Positions 50,432-59,320 of a stretch of DNA of 64,000 bases are shown piece by piece. The stretch is taken from NCBI RefSeq assembly GCF_013186535.1, contig NZ_JABMCZ010000005.1, positions 1,054,001 through 1,118,000 of the forward strand, read 5' to 3'. Within the stretch, counting starts at the first letter, position 1. Each line of letters begins with the position of its first letter. Origin of the DNA: Nocardia terpenica (GTDB lineage Bacteria > Actinomycetota > Actinomycetes > Mycobacteriales > Mycobacteriaceae). Both the position numbers and the translations under genes were made by a program. The notes below the pieces were generated by a model, which was not told the DNA's origin, searched no databases, and worked only from the letters and a program-made list of their open reading frames with translations.

Positions 50432-50767
50432 ATGGCCAAGAAGGTCACCGTCACACTCATCGACGATTTCGACGGGAAGTCCAAAGCGGATGAGACCGTA
50501 CAGTTCTCGATCGATGGTGCGGCCTACGAAATCGATCTGTCCACGCTGAATGCCGGCAAGCTGCGGGGAGCACTCGAGCCCTGGACGGAAAAGGCCCGCA
50601 AGGTGGGCCGTTTGAAGGGCGCGGTCACCGCCCGCCCGAAGTCGGCCGCCGACCGCGAGCAAACGGTCGCCATCCGGGAATGGGCCAAGAAACACGGCTA
50701 CAACGTCTCCGCGCGCGGCCGAATTTCCTCCGAGATCGTCGCCGCCTATCACAAAGCCAGCAAGTAA
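50432..50767 (+). CDS. lsr2: Lsr2 nucleoid-associated protein
   Basis: 111 residues, the exact family length. The N-terminal oligomerisation domain is MAKKVTVTLIDDFDGKSKADETVQF. The C-terminal DNA-binding domain ends IREWAKKHGYNVSARGRISSEIVAAYHKA, with the RGR hook that enters the minor groove of AT-rich DNA. Lsr2 is the actinobacterial H-NS analogue that silences foreign DNA. AAAGGG lies 7 nt before ATG 50432. Repeat locus D starts about 60 bp after the stop. Confidence 0.96.
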   Translation: MAKKVTVTLIDDFDGKSKADETVQFSIDGAAYEIDLSTLNAGKLRGALEPWTEKARKVGRLKGAVTARPKSAADREQTVAIREWAKKHGYNVSARGRISSEIVAAYHKASK

Positions 50768-50826
50768 CGACGCTCGCGCTTTGCCCCCGGAATCAGGGGC
50801 ACGGCGCGCCCGCCCCTCCCCGCCGC

Positions 50827-50973
50827 CCCGGCATGCGTTCCGGTCATCCCTGCGTACCTTCCCGCCATCCCGGAGTACCTTCCCGTCGTCCCGGCGTACG
50901 TTCCCGTCATCCCGGCGCAGGTTCCCGTTGTCCCGGCGTAGGTTCCCGTCGTCCCGGCGTACGTTCCCGTCAT
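50827..50973 (+). repeat. Tandem array of seven 21-bp units (locus D)
   Basis: Units start CCCGGCGTACGTTCCC and end GTCAT or GTCGT; periodicity is exactly 21 bp from 50848 and the first copy is degenerate. The last unit runs into hairpin D, whose left arm CCCGGC is the start of the next unit. Confidence 0.9.
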
Positions 50974-50995
50974 CCCGGCATGCTTTTGGCCGGGA
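50973..50995 (-). repeat. Dispersed hairpin repeat, copy D
   Basis: TCCCGGC (50973-50979), loop ATGCTTTTG, GCCGGGA (50989-50995). This is copy A in reverse orientation. The array here precedes the hairpin instead of following it. Confidence 0.87.
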
Positions 50996-51460
50996 CAACT
51001 ACGCCACCTGCGCAAATAATCCGAACCCAGCCGGTCTCATAATCACGGGCAACCCCCACGATTTCGCCGCGCACCTGTGATCGCTTTCTCCGCAATCCAG
51101 AACAGACCCGACGGTCTCCGAGCCCGGCGACTTCATCCACTTCGGCCAACCCAGCAAATATGTAGCACGCCCGCCGAGGGGATGAGGGAAGAGATTCTCG
51201 GCGAGCGCGCTTGTGCGGGTTGCGGCCCGATCGGGGGACATGTATGCCGCAGCCCATTCCCAGGGTAGGCTGTAATCAACCGGATCGGCAGCGTCGCAAC
51301 GAGATTCACAGCCAACCGACAGCTTCCGCGCAACGCGCCGGACAACCGTCCCGGTGGCGGGCGGTAGGCCGCGGACGCGGTAGCCTGTGAATCTGGTACG
51401 GCGCCACGCCGTTCCCGCAGTCGCTGGTTGCAGGTCGGATCCGGGCGGGGGTGGATTTGC
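50996..51460. other. 465-bp gap with no recognised gene
   Basis: Between hairpin D and the GGDEF gene I see no coding frame with genome-like codon bias on either strand, no terminator and no clear operator. A minus-strand frame at 50970-51257 has poor composition and no ribosome-binding site. Confidence 0.5.
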
Positions 51461-52765
51461 GTGACAGGAGAGAGCGCGCTCGCGGAGCTGGCGCGGCAGT
51501 GGCGGGTAGCCCTGGCCGACACCGGCTTCATCCCGATGCCTTTACGCGAGCTCGACCGGATGCTCGTGGACCTGCTGCACCGGCTGGTCGCCGCCATCAC
51601 GGCCGAGTCGTTCGATCCGGTGGCCGCCCGCACCGTCGGCGCGGAGCTGGTCCACGCCAATCTCACCGATCCCCAGGTGGTGGCCCGCACGGCCGCGGTA
51701 CTCGCGCCGCTGGCGAATCTGGTGGCCCCGCACGCGGACCGGTTCGTCCCGGCCCTGGGCGAACTGTCGCGCGGCTACACCGAGGAATTGCTGGCAACCC
51801 GGGCCCGCCACCAGGAGATGCTGCACGCGGCCATGGCCGACGCCCGGCACGCCGCCGAGGTCCGGTTCCGGGTGGTGTTCGACAATGCCGCGATCGCCAT
51901 CGGCATCGGCGACACCGCGGGCCGGGTCGTGGACGTCAATCCCACCTTCGCCGCCATGGTCGGCGCCACCCCGGCGGAGCTGCGCGGGCGGCCGGTGGCC
52001 GAGCTGGTGGACCCGGAGGACCGCGAGGAGGTGCAGACCCGGGTCTTCGAGAACCTGATCGCGGCCGGGTCCGGCACCGAGCGCCTCGAGGTGCGCTACG
52101 TCCGGGCCGACGGCGCGGTCGGCTGGGCGGCGTGGGCGATCACGCTGGTGCCCGAAACCGGCGGCCGCACGGCGTATCTGCTCGTGGTCGGCGAGGACAC
52201 CACGCAGCGCCGCGCCCTGCAGGCCGAGCTGCACCGGCAGGCCCGCCACGACCCGCTGACCGGGCTGCCCAACCGGCGGCAGCTGGTGGACGCGCTGTCG
52301 AAGATCATCGCCGACGCCGGGCCCGACGATCGGATCGGCCTGGGCTTCATCGACCTCGACGGTTTCAAGGCCGTCAACGACACGTACGGGCACGGCGTCG
52401 GCGACCGATTACTGACCGCGGTGGCCAACCGCTTGGCCGCCCGCGCGGTGGGCTCGATGCTCGCGCGCGTCGGCGGCGACGAGTTCGTGGTGCTGTTCGG
52501 GCCGCCGTGCGACGCCGCACGCGTGGGGGCGATCGCGGAGACGCTGCTCAACGCGCTCGCCGAACCGATCAGCGTGGCCGGCCACTGCCTGACGATCTCG
52601 GCGTGCATCGGGGCGGTGGTCACCCCGGTGGCCGGCACCGACGCCGAGAAGCTGCTCGACGCGGCGGATGCCGGGCTGTATCGGGCCAAGGCCGCCGGGC
52701 CGAATCGCTGGGTGCTGCACAGCATCGACGTGACCGCGGGAGCCGGGGTCCTCGGCCTAGGATGA
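51461..52765 (+). CDS. PAS-GGDEF protein (putative diguanylate cyclase)
   Basis: 434 residues from GTG 51461. An N-terminal helical domain (about residues 1-140) is followed by a PAS domain (FRVVFDNAAIAIGIGDTAGRVVDVNPTFAAMVG) and a GGDEF domain (HDPLTGLPNRRQLVDAL, VGGDEFVVLF). The intact GGDEF motif suggests cyclic-di-GMP synthesis from GTP. I do not see an RxxD inhibitory site at the usual place. There is no EAL domain. It has no membrane helices, so the PAS domain probably senses a cytoplasmic signal. The methyltransferase gene follows 4 bp after the stop. Confidence 0.9.
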   Translation: MTGESALAELARQWRVALADTGFIPMPLRELDRMLVDLLHRLVAAITAESFDPVAARTVGAELVHANLTDPQVVARTAAVLAPLANLVAPHADRFVPALGELSRGYTEELLATRARHQEMLHAAMADARHAAEVRFRVVFDNAAIAIGIGDTAGRVVDVNPTFAAMVGATPAELRGRPVAELVDPEDREEVQTRVFENLIAAGSGTERLEVRYVRADGAVGWAAWAITLVPETGGRTAYLLVVGEDTTQRRALQAELHRQARHDPLTGLPNRRQLVDALSKIIADAGPDDRIGLGFIDLDGFKAVNDTYGHGVGDRLLTAVANRLAARAVGSMLARVGGDEFVVLFGPPCDAARVGAIAETLLNALAEPISVAGHCLTISACIGAVVTPVAGTDAEKLLDAADAGLYRAKAAGPNRWVLHSIDVTAGAGVLGLG

Positions 52766-52769
52766 GCCG

Positions 52770-53582
52770 GTGCAACCGCTTCTACCGGACTGGGCGGCCG
52801 ACGACATCGATCCTCGGATCCCTAGTCCCGCAAGAGTTTACGACCATCTCCTCGGTGGGTTCGCCAACTTCGACATAGATCGGCGCATCGCCGCCCGGAT
52901 GCGCGAGATCATTCCGGAGGTGCCGCGCACCGCCCGCGCCAATCGGGCCTTCCTACAACGCGCGGTCGGCTTTCTCGCCGACTCGGGCATCGACCAATTC
53001 CTCGATCTGGGCTCCGGAATTCCCACCGCGGGCAATGTGCACGAGATCGCGCAGCGTCGCAATCCGGCGGCCCGGGTGGTGTATGTGGACATCGATCCGG
53101 TGGCGGTCACCATGAGCCGCCGCATGCTCATCGACAATCCGAATGCGACCGCGGTACACGGCGATCTCACCGACATCGATGGCGTCCTGGAGCAATCGCA
53201 GGTCACCGAGCTGCTCGACTTCACCCGCCCGATCGCGGTGCTGCTGGTGTCGGTGCTGCATTTCGTGGGCGACGACGCGGTGGCGGCAAGGCTTTTCGCG
53301 CGGCTGCGCGAAACCATGGCCGTGGGCAGCCATCTCGCGCTGTCACACCTGACCCGGGAGGGCCCCAGCGAACAACTCGAACGCATGCTGGCCGTGACCG
53401 CGCAGGTCACCGGTCGCGGCGACCGGCTCCGCACACGAGCCGAAATCCTGGAGCTGCTGGGCGATCTCGTGCCGATCGAGCCGGGCCTGGTGCATCTGGC
53501 GCGGTGGCGTCCCGATCCGGACGAGCCGGAGCCGGAGGTCCGCCCGCTGGACGGTTACGCGGCGGTGGCCGTCAAGAGGTGA
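52770..53582 (+). CDS. S-adenosyl methyltransferase, DUF574 family
   Basis: 270 residues from GTG 52770. The N-terminus IDPRIPSPARVYDHLLGGFANFDIDRRIA is the signature of the actinobacterial DUF574 methyltransferases. FLDLGSGIPTAGNVHEIAQ is the SAM-binding loop, YVDIDPVAV the acidic residue that binds ribose. Substrate unknown. It follows the GGDEF gene after 4 bp, so the two are probably co-transcribed. Its end overlaps the stop of the convergent esterase by 11 bp. Confidence 0.9.
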   Translation: MQPLLPDWAADDIDPRIPSPARVYDHLLGGFANFDIDRRIAARMREIIPEVPRTARANRAFLQRAVGFLADSGIDQFLDLGSGIPTAGNVHEIAQRRNPAARVVYVDIDPVAVTMSRRMLIDNPNATAVHGDLTDIDGVLEQSQVTELLDFTRPIAVLLVSVLHFVGDDAVAARLFARLRETMAVGSHLALSHLTREGPSEQLERMLAVTAQVTGRGDRLRTRAEILELLGDLVPIEPGLVHLARWRPDPDEPEPEVRPLDGYAAVAVKR

Positions 53583-54573
53583 TGCCCAGCGGACGCGTGA
53601 GTTCGGGCCATGCGGCGTGCAGATCGTCCTGCCAGTACGGCCAGGCGTGCTGACCGCCGGGAACGTAGCGGTAGGTGGCGGGTATGCCCAATCGGGTTGT
53701 GCTGTCCTGCAATCGGTGGGTGCAGTCGGCCACCACCGATTCCAGCATCCCGCCGGACGGATTGGCCGGGCGGCCGTCGGTGGCGGGTCCGCCGGTGCCC
53801 GCGGCGATGTAGAGGTCCACGCCGCGCAGCTTCATCAGATTCGCGTCGGTGGAGGGATCGTTGGCGGCCCAGCCCGGTGCGCCGTCGGGGCCCCAGATAT
53901 TCCACGGATTGCCGCCGCCGGACAGCACCACCGCCTGCAGGTAGCGGCGGCCGGGATCGACGCTGGTCTGGTCGCAGCCGCTGAAGGATCCGACGCTGCG
54001 GTACAGGCCCGGCGCGGCCTCGGCCAGCGCGAGCGCCGAGGTCGCCGACATCGATACTCCCGCAATGGCATTGCGCCCGGAGGCGCCCAGATAGGAATCC
54101 AGCAGCGGCGGCAGTTCCCGGGTGAGGAAGGTGGTCCACCTGTTGCGGCCCAGCCGGGGATCGTCGGCCGCCCAGTCGGTGTAGTAGGAGTAGCGGCCGT
54201 CCAGGACCGTCACCACGTTCAGGTTCTGATCGGCGGTGAAGGCGGCCAGGTCGGTCTTGGTCTCCCACGAGGTCTCGGCGCCGTTCGCGCCGATGCCGTC
54301 CTCCGCCCCGTCGAGCAGGTACAGCGTGGGCCGCGGGCGGCTGGTGTCGGCGGGGCGGAGCAGGTCCAGCGCGATCACCCGGTCCATGGCGGCCGAGTAC
54401 ACGTAGACGGTGGAGCGCCGGGCGTCGGTGGTGACCACGTGGTCGATGCGCGAACCATCGGCACCCGCCGCGACAGGGGCCGCGACCGCGAATCCCGGCA
54501 CCGCCGCCAGCATCGAGGCCACCAGTCCCGCGAGCGCTGTTCGACCGCCCCACCTGCGCAATTCTTTTCGCAT
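53572..54573 (-). CDS. Secreted mycolyltransferase (antigen 85)-like esterase
   Basis: 333 residues from ATG 54573 with GAGG 9 nt upstream. A signal peptide (GGRTALAGLVASMLAAVPGFAVAAPVAA) is followed by an alpha/beta hydrolase. GVSMSATSALALAEA contains the nucleophile serine; GGQHAWPYWQDDL holds the histidine. This matches the Ag85/FbpA esterase family that transfers mycolic acids to trehalose and arabinogalactan in the cell envelope. Two cysteines (GCDQ, VADCTH) may form a disulfide. A reading starting at 54783 is too long and antisense to the next gene. Confidence 0.88.
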   Translation of the reverse strand: MRKELRRWGGRTALAGLVASMLAAVPGFAVAAPVAAGADGSRIDHVVTTDARRSTVYVYSAAMDRVIALDLLRPADTSRPRPTLYLLDGAEDGIGANGAETSWETKTDLAAFTADQNLNVVTVLDGRYSYYTDWAADDPRLGRNRWTTFLTRELPPLLDSYLGASGRNAIAGVSMSATSALALAEAAPGLYRSVGSFSGCDQTSVDPGRRYLQAVVLSGGGNPWNIWGPDGAPGWAANDPSTDANLMKLRGVDLYIAAGTGGPATDGRPANPSGGMLESVVADCTHRLQDSTTRLGIPATYRYVPGGQHAWPYWQDDLHAAWPELTRPLGITS

Positions 54574-54748
54574 GCCAGTCGCCTCACGTCCTGTCGACAT
54601 CGGTCCGGCGGCCCGCCGTCCCGGCAGCGCGACGCCACCCCTCCAACGACCGGCAACCGACCGGCGTTCCGGCGGCGCGCCGAATGCGGCCCAGATCACC
54701 CCGGGCATCCGGGGCCCGCTCGCGGCGGGCGGGCATAGATTGGCGCCT

Positions 54749-55651
54749 ATGAACGGACAACCCAGCCGGACCGCGTTGGCCACCGCGTACGCGCGGGCGT
54801 ATCACCAGGTCGCCGCGGAGCCGCGGGTGTTCACCGACGAACTCGCGGTGCCGATCGCGGGCATTCCGGCCGCCGAGCTCGGCGAGACGAACGACAGCGG
54901 GGACGAGTGGCCGCGGCTGCGGCGGTTGTTCCTGGCGGGCCGCGCCCGATTCGCCGAGGACACCATTGCCGAGGCGGTGGCCGACGGCGCCCGGCAGGCC
55001 GTGATCCTGGGGGCGGGGCTGGACACGTTCGGCTGCCGCAACCCGCACCCGGGGCTGCGGGTGTTCGAGGTCGACCACCCCGACACCCAGGCGTGGAAGC
55101 GACAGCGGCTGGCCGAGGCCGACATTGCGATCCCGACCTCGCTGACCTTCGCCCCGGTCGACTTCGAGACCGGAACCCTGGCGGCGGGCCTGGCCGCCGC
55201 GGGCTTCGACCGCACGGCCCCGACGGTATTCGCCTGGATGGGTGTCGTGTTCTATCTGACGCCCGAAACCATCACCGGCACACTGCGTTTCATAGCCGAA
55301 CAGGCGGCCCCGGTGCGGGTGGTGCTCGACTACCTGTATCCGCCCGCCACCGAGAACGGTGCCGCGCAGGCGGCCATGACCGCGCGGGCCGACCGGGTGG
55401 CCGCGCTGGGCGAGCCGTGGCGGTCGTACTTCACCGCCGAGGAGTTCGCGCGAGTGCTGGGCGACCTGGGTTACCGCGATATCGAAGACCGTTCCGCGCC
55501 CGAGGTATTGGCCGACTACATGGAGCAACCGCCGACCTACCCGGATTCGCTGCCCCGACCACCACACATCGTTCGTGCCACGCATCGACCACCGTCCGCC
55601 GCGCAGCGTCCACGGCCAGGTAGTGCGGACCGACCGGACACGAGCCGATGA
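54749..55651 (+). CDS. SAM-dependent methyltransferase, mycobacterial TIGR00027-like
   Basis: 300 residues. SRTALATAYARAYHQVAAEPRVFTDELAVPIAG is the family N-terminus, AVILGAGLDTFGCR the SAM loop, and VFEVDHPDTQAWKRQRL follows it. This group (leucine carboxyl methyltransferase fold) is highly expanded in mycolata and mostly uncharacterised; some members modify lipids or small metabolites. ATG 54749 lies about 8 nt after TAGATT, so the transcript may be leaderless. The C-terminal 25 residues are basic and proline-rich. Confidence 0.88.
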   Translation: MNGQPSRTALATAYARAYHQVAAEPRVFTDELAVPIAGIPAAELGETNDSGDEWPRLRRLFLAGRARFAEDTIAEAVADGARQAVILGAGLDTFGCRNPHPGLRVFEVDHPDTQAWKRQRLAEADIAIPTSLTFAPVDFETGTLAAGLAAAGFDRTAPTVFAWMGVVFYLTPETITGTLRFIAEQAAPVRVVLDYLYPPATENGAAQAAMTARADRVAALGEPWRSYFTAEEFARVLGDLGYRDIEDRSAPEVLADYMEQPPTYPDSLPRPPHIVRATHRPPSAAQRPRPGSADRPDTSR

Positions 55652-55678
55652 GAACACGCCGAACCGAATGTCACCGAC

Positions 55679-56236
55679 ATGTGGACCGTCCCCACCATCG
55701 CCCCCGATCGGCTGACCCTGATCATCGCCTACAGCTTCGGCAATCGGATCCCGGCCGGTGCCGATCCCGAGCGCACCGAGGGTGAGCCCGGCCCGGTGAA
55801 CGAGGCGCTGGCCGCCGCCGTGGTCGCCGCGCGGGGCGATCGGGCGATCCCGGTCTACGCCCAGACCCCGATCGCCGACGTGCTGCGCGCGCGGTACGGC
55901 CTGACCGATGTGGTCCCCGTCGCGGCCGACCGCCGCCCGGACGGCACCCTCGCCTACCTGTCCACCGACGGGGCGGCCGCCAAGGTCGCCGCGCTGCGCG
56001 GACCGCTCGTGGCGGGCGACACCGCGGGGGTGATCGCGTTCGCCGACCATCGGTGGCGCGCCACCCGCACCACGGCCGCGCACGGCTTCCGGGCGTACGC
56101 GCCCGCCGGGATCGCGATGCCCGATCGCTACGACCCGGAATCGGGCCAGCCGTGGACCCGCAGCCGGATCGCCTATCTGCCCACCGATTACGCCGCGCGA
56201 ATCCCCTTGCTGATCAACGGGATTCCGCGGCCATAG
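55679..56236 (+). CDS. Conserved-looking protein of 185 residues, function unknown
   Basis: The reading MWTVPTIAPDRLTLIIAYSF has strand-like hydrophobic blocks (LTLIIAYSFG, VAGDTAGVIAFADH) and a central AEtype helix region. Codon bias fits a real gene, and it starts 27 bp after the methyltransferase. There is no signal peptide or membrane helix. PVYAQTPIADVLRARYGL and FADHRWRATRTTAAHGFRAYAP recall the DUF218 fold loosely, but I do not claim that family. It may be co-transcribed with the methyltransferase. Confidence 0.65.
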   Translation: MWTVPTIAPDRLTLIIAYSFGNRIPAGADPERTEGEPGPVNEALAAAVVAARGDRAIPVYAQTPIADVLRARYGLTDVVPVAADRRPDGTLAYLSTDGAAAKVAALRGPLVAGDTAGVIAFADHRWRATRTTAAHGFRAYAPAGIAMPDRYDPESGQPWTRSRIAYLPTDYAARIPLLINGIPRP

Positions 56237-56247
56237 CGGGCGCCGGA

Positions 56248-56604
56248 TCAGCCCTCGGGGTCCAAGCGCACGGTGACGGTGACGCGGCCGCGCTCGTCGC
56301 GACGGGCGACGGCGTGCCCGGGGCGGTCGACGCCGTCCAGGTGCACCGCGATCGGGCCGCCCGCGGCGAGGAAGTTGCGCCACCAGGTCTTGCGGTCGGG
56401 CATCAGCACGATGATCGAGACCTCGTCACCGTCGCGGCGATAGCCGACCGGGGTGCGGAAGGTACGCCCGGAGCGGCGGCCCACGTAGGTGATCTCGGTT
56501 ATGCCGCGTCGCAGCAGCGGACCCAGCAGCGGCAGGCGGGTCGCGGCGACCATCGCGGCATTCACGCCGCGCACGACGGGTCGTACCAGGGCAGGGAGCG
56601 TCAC
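56248..56604 (-). CDS. Deazaflavin (F420)-dependent nitroreductase-like protein
   Basis: 118 residues. YVGRRSGRTFRTPVGYRRDGDEVSIIVLMPDRKTWWRNF is the split beta-barrel pattern of the Ddn-type family in mycolata, which bind F420 or related flavins and reduce quinones or nitro compounds. It is somewhat shorter than Ddn itself. The start ATG at 56604 has GGTGA upstream. It is convergent with the preceding gene, 11 bp apart. Confidence 0.8.
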   Translation of the reverse strand: MTLPALVRPVVRGVNAAMVAATRLPLLGPLLRRGITEITYVGRRSGRTFRTPVGYRRDGDEVSIIVLMPDRKTWWRNFLAAGGPIAVHLDGVDRPGHAVARRDERGRVTVTVRLDPEG

Positions 56605-56712
56605 CGCTCCAACGTAGCGCGGCCGCGCCGCAATTGGACCCTTCTTCGGATCCCGTGATAAGAGAGATGGCGTGTCCCTTTCACTCGCCGTTCACCCGCC
56701 GGTCCGCGACCG

Positions 56713-58806
56713 GTGCACGCCGACGCGGTGACGGGCGCCGCGACGATCGCAACGGCGACCGCCACCACCCCGTCCGGGGCGAGCGGTCATCGTCGCGACC
56801 TGGACGGGCTGCGCGGCATCGCCATCGCGCTGGTCGCGATCTTCCACGTCTGGGTCGGGCGGGTGTCCGGCGGGGTCGATGTGTTCCTGGTGCTGTCCGG
56901 ATACTTCTTCACCGGCTCGCTGCTGCGCCGCGTCGGCTCGACCGGGTCGGCGGGCGTGCTGGTTACCCTGCGGCGCACCGCCCGGCGACTGCTTCCGGCG
57001 CTGGTCGTGGTGCTGGCGGCGGTGCTGGCCGCGACCGTGGCGCTGCGCCCGTTCACGCAGTGGTCGGATATCGCGCGGCAGACCATCGCTTCGCTGCTGT
57101 ACTACCAGAATTGGCAGCTGGCGCTGTCATGGTCGGACTATCTGGCCGCCGATCCGTCGGTGAGCCCGCTGCAGCATCTGTGGTCGATGGCGGTGCAGGG
57201 ACAGTACTATCTCGCCGCGCTGCTGGCGATCGCGGCGGTGGCGTGGGTGTGCCGGGCGCTGGGACGGCCGGAGTCGGCGCGCCCGGTGGCGGCCGGGGTG
57301 ATCGCGGTGGCGGCGGTCGCGTCGTTCCTCTATGCCGCGCACGGTGTTTCGACCCATCAGGGCTGGAACTACTACGACAGTGCCGCGCGCGCATGGGAAT
57401 TGCTGGCGGGCGCTGGGCTGGCGCTGGCGGTGCCGTATCTGGCGCCGGGGCGGCTGGTTCGGCTCGTGCTCGGCACCGCCGGGCTGGCGGCGGTCGTGCT
57501 GTGCGGCTGGCTGGTCGACGGCGTGCACCGGTTCCCGGGCCCGGCCGCGCTGCTGCCGGTGGGTGCGGCCGCGGCGCTGATCGTGGCGGGCGCGGGCCTC
57601 GCCCCGGACCGGCTGCCGCTGCCCAATCGGCTGCTCGCCGCCGCGCCACCGGTCCTGCTCGGCGAGCTCGCCTACGCGCTGTACCTGTGGCACTGGCCGA
57701 TTCTCATCGTGGTGCTCACCGAAACCGGTGCGGCGAGCGCGGATTTCGAGACCGGGCTGCTCGTCCTCGGGTTGTCGTTGGTGCTGGCCTACCTGACCCA
57801 CCGCTTCGTCGAGGAGCCGTTGCGCGCCAAGCCGATTCGGGTGAACGTGCCGCGACGGTCCCGGTACGCGGTGGGTGCGCTGGTCTCGCTGACCGGGATC
57901 GCGGTGGCCGGGTCGGCGTTCGGCTGGCAGCTGGTCGCGAAGGCGAATCCCGCACGGCCGGTGGCCTATCTGGACGCCGACCGCTATCCGGGCGCGGAGG
58001 CGCTGGCGAGCGGGCTGCCGGTGCCGAGCGCGCCGATGCGGCCCACGGTGTCGGAGGCGCCCGCCGAGCTGCCGTTCCCGACCCGCGACGGCTGCATCGC
58101 CGACTGGGACACCCGCGACGTAATCACCTGCACCTACGGCGATCTCGGCGCCGAGCGCACCCTAGCGGTGGTCGGCAACTCGCACGCCGAGCACTGGATG
58201 CCCGCCCTGCAGATCCTCGCCGAACAGCACCGATTCCGAATCCTGGTGCACCTCAAGATGGGTTGCCCGCTCACCCTCGCCGACGACCCGATGTACAAGG
58301 GCGAGCCCAATCCGGACTGCCGCGACTGGTCCCGCGACGTGGTGGATCTGCTGGGCGCCGAGCGCCCCGACTGGGTGTTCACCACCGGCACCCGGCCGGT
58401 CGACGACGGCGGCGACGAGACGCCCGCCGAATACCTCGACGTGTGGTCGGCGCTGCACGACCGCGGCCTGAACGTGGTCGCCATCCGCGACACTCCATGG
58501 TTGCGGCGCAATGGAATTCGCTACCGCGCCATCGACTGCCTGGCGCATCGCGGCACCCCGGTCAGCTGCGGAATGCGACGCGAGGACGCCCTGAGCCCCG
58601 TCGATCCCGCCCTCGCGGCCGCCGCCGCATTCCCCAATGTCTTCCCCATCGACCTGACCGACGCCGTCTGCGAACCCGACGTCTGCCCCGTGGTCGAGGG
58701 CAATGTCTTGATCTACCACGACGAACACCACCTCACCAGCACCTACTCCCGCTCCCTCGCCCCCGAACTGGGCCGGAAACTCCAGCCTGTACTGGGCTGG
58801 TGGTGA
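56713..58806 (+). CDS. Acyltransferase-3 (OafA-like) with C-terminal SGNH domain
   Basis: 697 residues. HRRDLDGLRGIAIALVAIFHVW is the AT3 start, GGVDVFLVLSGYFFTGSLL follows, and about ten membrane helices run to residue 400. An extracytoplasmic SGNH hydrolase-like domain has VVGNSHAEHWMPAL (block I serine) and YHDEHHLTSTYS (block V Asp/His). Such proteins O-acetylate surface polysaccharides or lipids. The start is uncertain between GTG 56713 and a GTG five codons later. The last codon overlaps hairpin repeat E. Confidence 0.9.
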   Translation: MHADAVTGAATIATATATTPSGASGHRRDLDGLRGIAIALVAIFHVWVGRVSGGVDVFLVLSGYFFTGSLLRRVGSTGSAGVLVTLRRTARRLLPALVVVLAAVLAATVALRPFTQWSDIARQTIASLLYYQNWQLALSWSDYLAADPSVSPLQHLWSMAVQGQYYLAALLAIAAVAWVCRALGRPESARPVAAGVIAVAAVASFLYAAHGVSTHQGWNYYDSAARAWELLAGAGLALAVPYLAPGRLVRLVLGTAGLAAVVLCGWLVDGVHRFPGPAALLPVGAAAALIVAGAGLAPDRLPLPNRLLAAAPPVLLGELAYALYLWHWPILIVVLTETGAASADFETGLLVLGLSLVLAYLTHRFVEEPLRAKPIRVNVPRRSRYAVGALVSLTGIAVAGSAFGWQLVAKANPARPVAYLDADRYPGAEALASGLPVPSAPMRPTVSEAPAELPFPTRDGCIADWDTRDVITCTYGDLGAERTLAVVGNSHAEHWMPALQILAEQHRFRILVHLKMGCPLTLADDPMYKGEPNPDCRDWSRDVVDLLGAERPDWVFTTGTRPVDDGGDETPAEYLDVWSALHDRGLNVVAIRDTPWLRRNGIRYRAIDCLAHRGTPVSCGMRREDALSPVDPALAAAAAFPNVFPIDLTDAVCEPDVCPVVEGNVLIYHDEHHLTSTYSRSLAPELGRKLQPVLGWW

Positions 58807-58831
58807 TCCCGGCCAAAAGCACGCCGGGATC
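58805..58831 (+). repeat. Dispersed hairpin repeat, copy E
   Basis: GATCCCGGC (58805-58813), loop CAAAAGCAC, GCCGGGATC (58823-58831). The left arm begins inside the acyltransferase stop codon. Confidence 0.88.
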
Positions 58832-59107
58832 ATGGGGGCGAAGCACGCCCGCATGACGGGGGCGAAGCACGCCGGGATGACGGGGGCGAAACGCCGCATA
58901 ACGGGGCGAAGCACGCCCGGATGACGGGGGCGAAACGCCGCATGACAGGGCAAAGCGCCCCGGAGGACGAGGCAAAGCGCGCCCGGGATGACGGGGCAAA
59001 GCGCCGGATGACGGGGATCAGCACGCCCGCATGACGACGGCAAAGCGCCGGATGGCGAGGGCGAAGCGTGCTCGGATGATGAGATCGAAACGCACCCGGG
59101 TGATGTG
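58832..59107 (+). repeat. Degenerate tandem array of about twelve 20-25-bp units (locus E)
   Basis: Units start ATGACGGGGGCGAA or close and end GCACGCCGGG or GCGCCGG. Length and sequence vary, so the array is older or less homogenised than the one at 23.4 kb. The next 213 bp to the following gene show no feature. Confidence 0.82.
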
Positions 59108-59320
59108 AGGGCATACGGGCGGCAACGATTTCCGCACACGCGTGGCTATGCAGCCGACTTGCCCGCGGGGGTGAAATGGGTACGGTCGCAGGGGAAATCC
59201 CGGTTGGGGAGGTTGTCCGTCTGGCCGATCGGACGAACCGGAGGCACACTCTAAGTGTCGGCGTGCGGCGGTCGGATGGAACGGGTGGTCGATGCCGCCA
59301 CCTGGGAAAGGCTGTAGATC

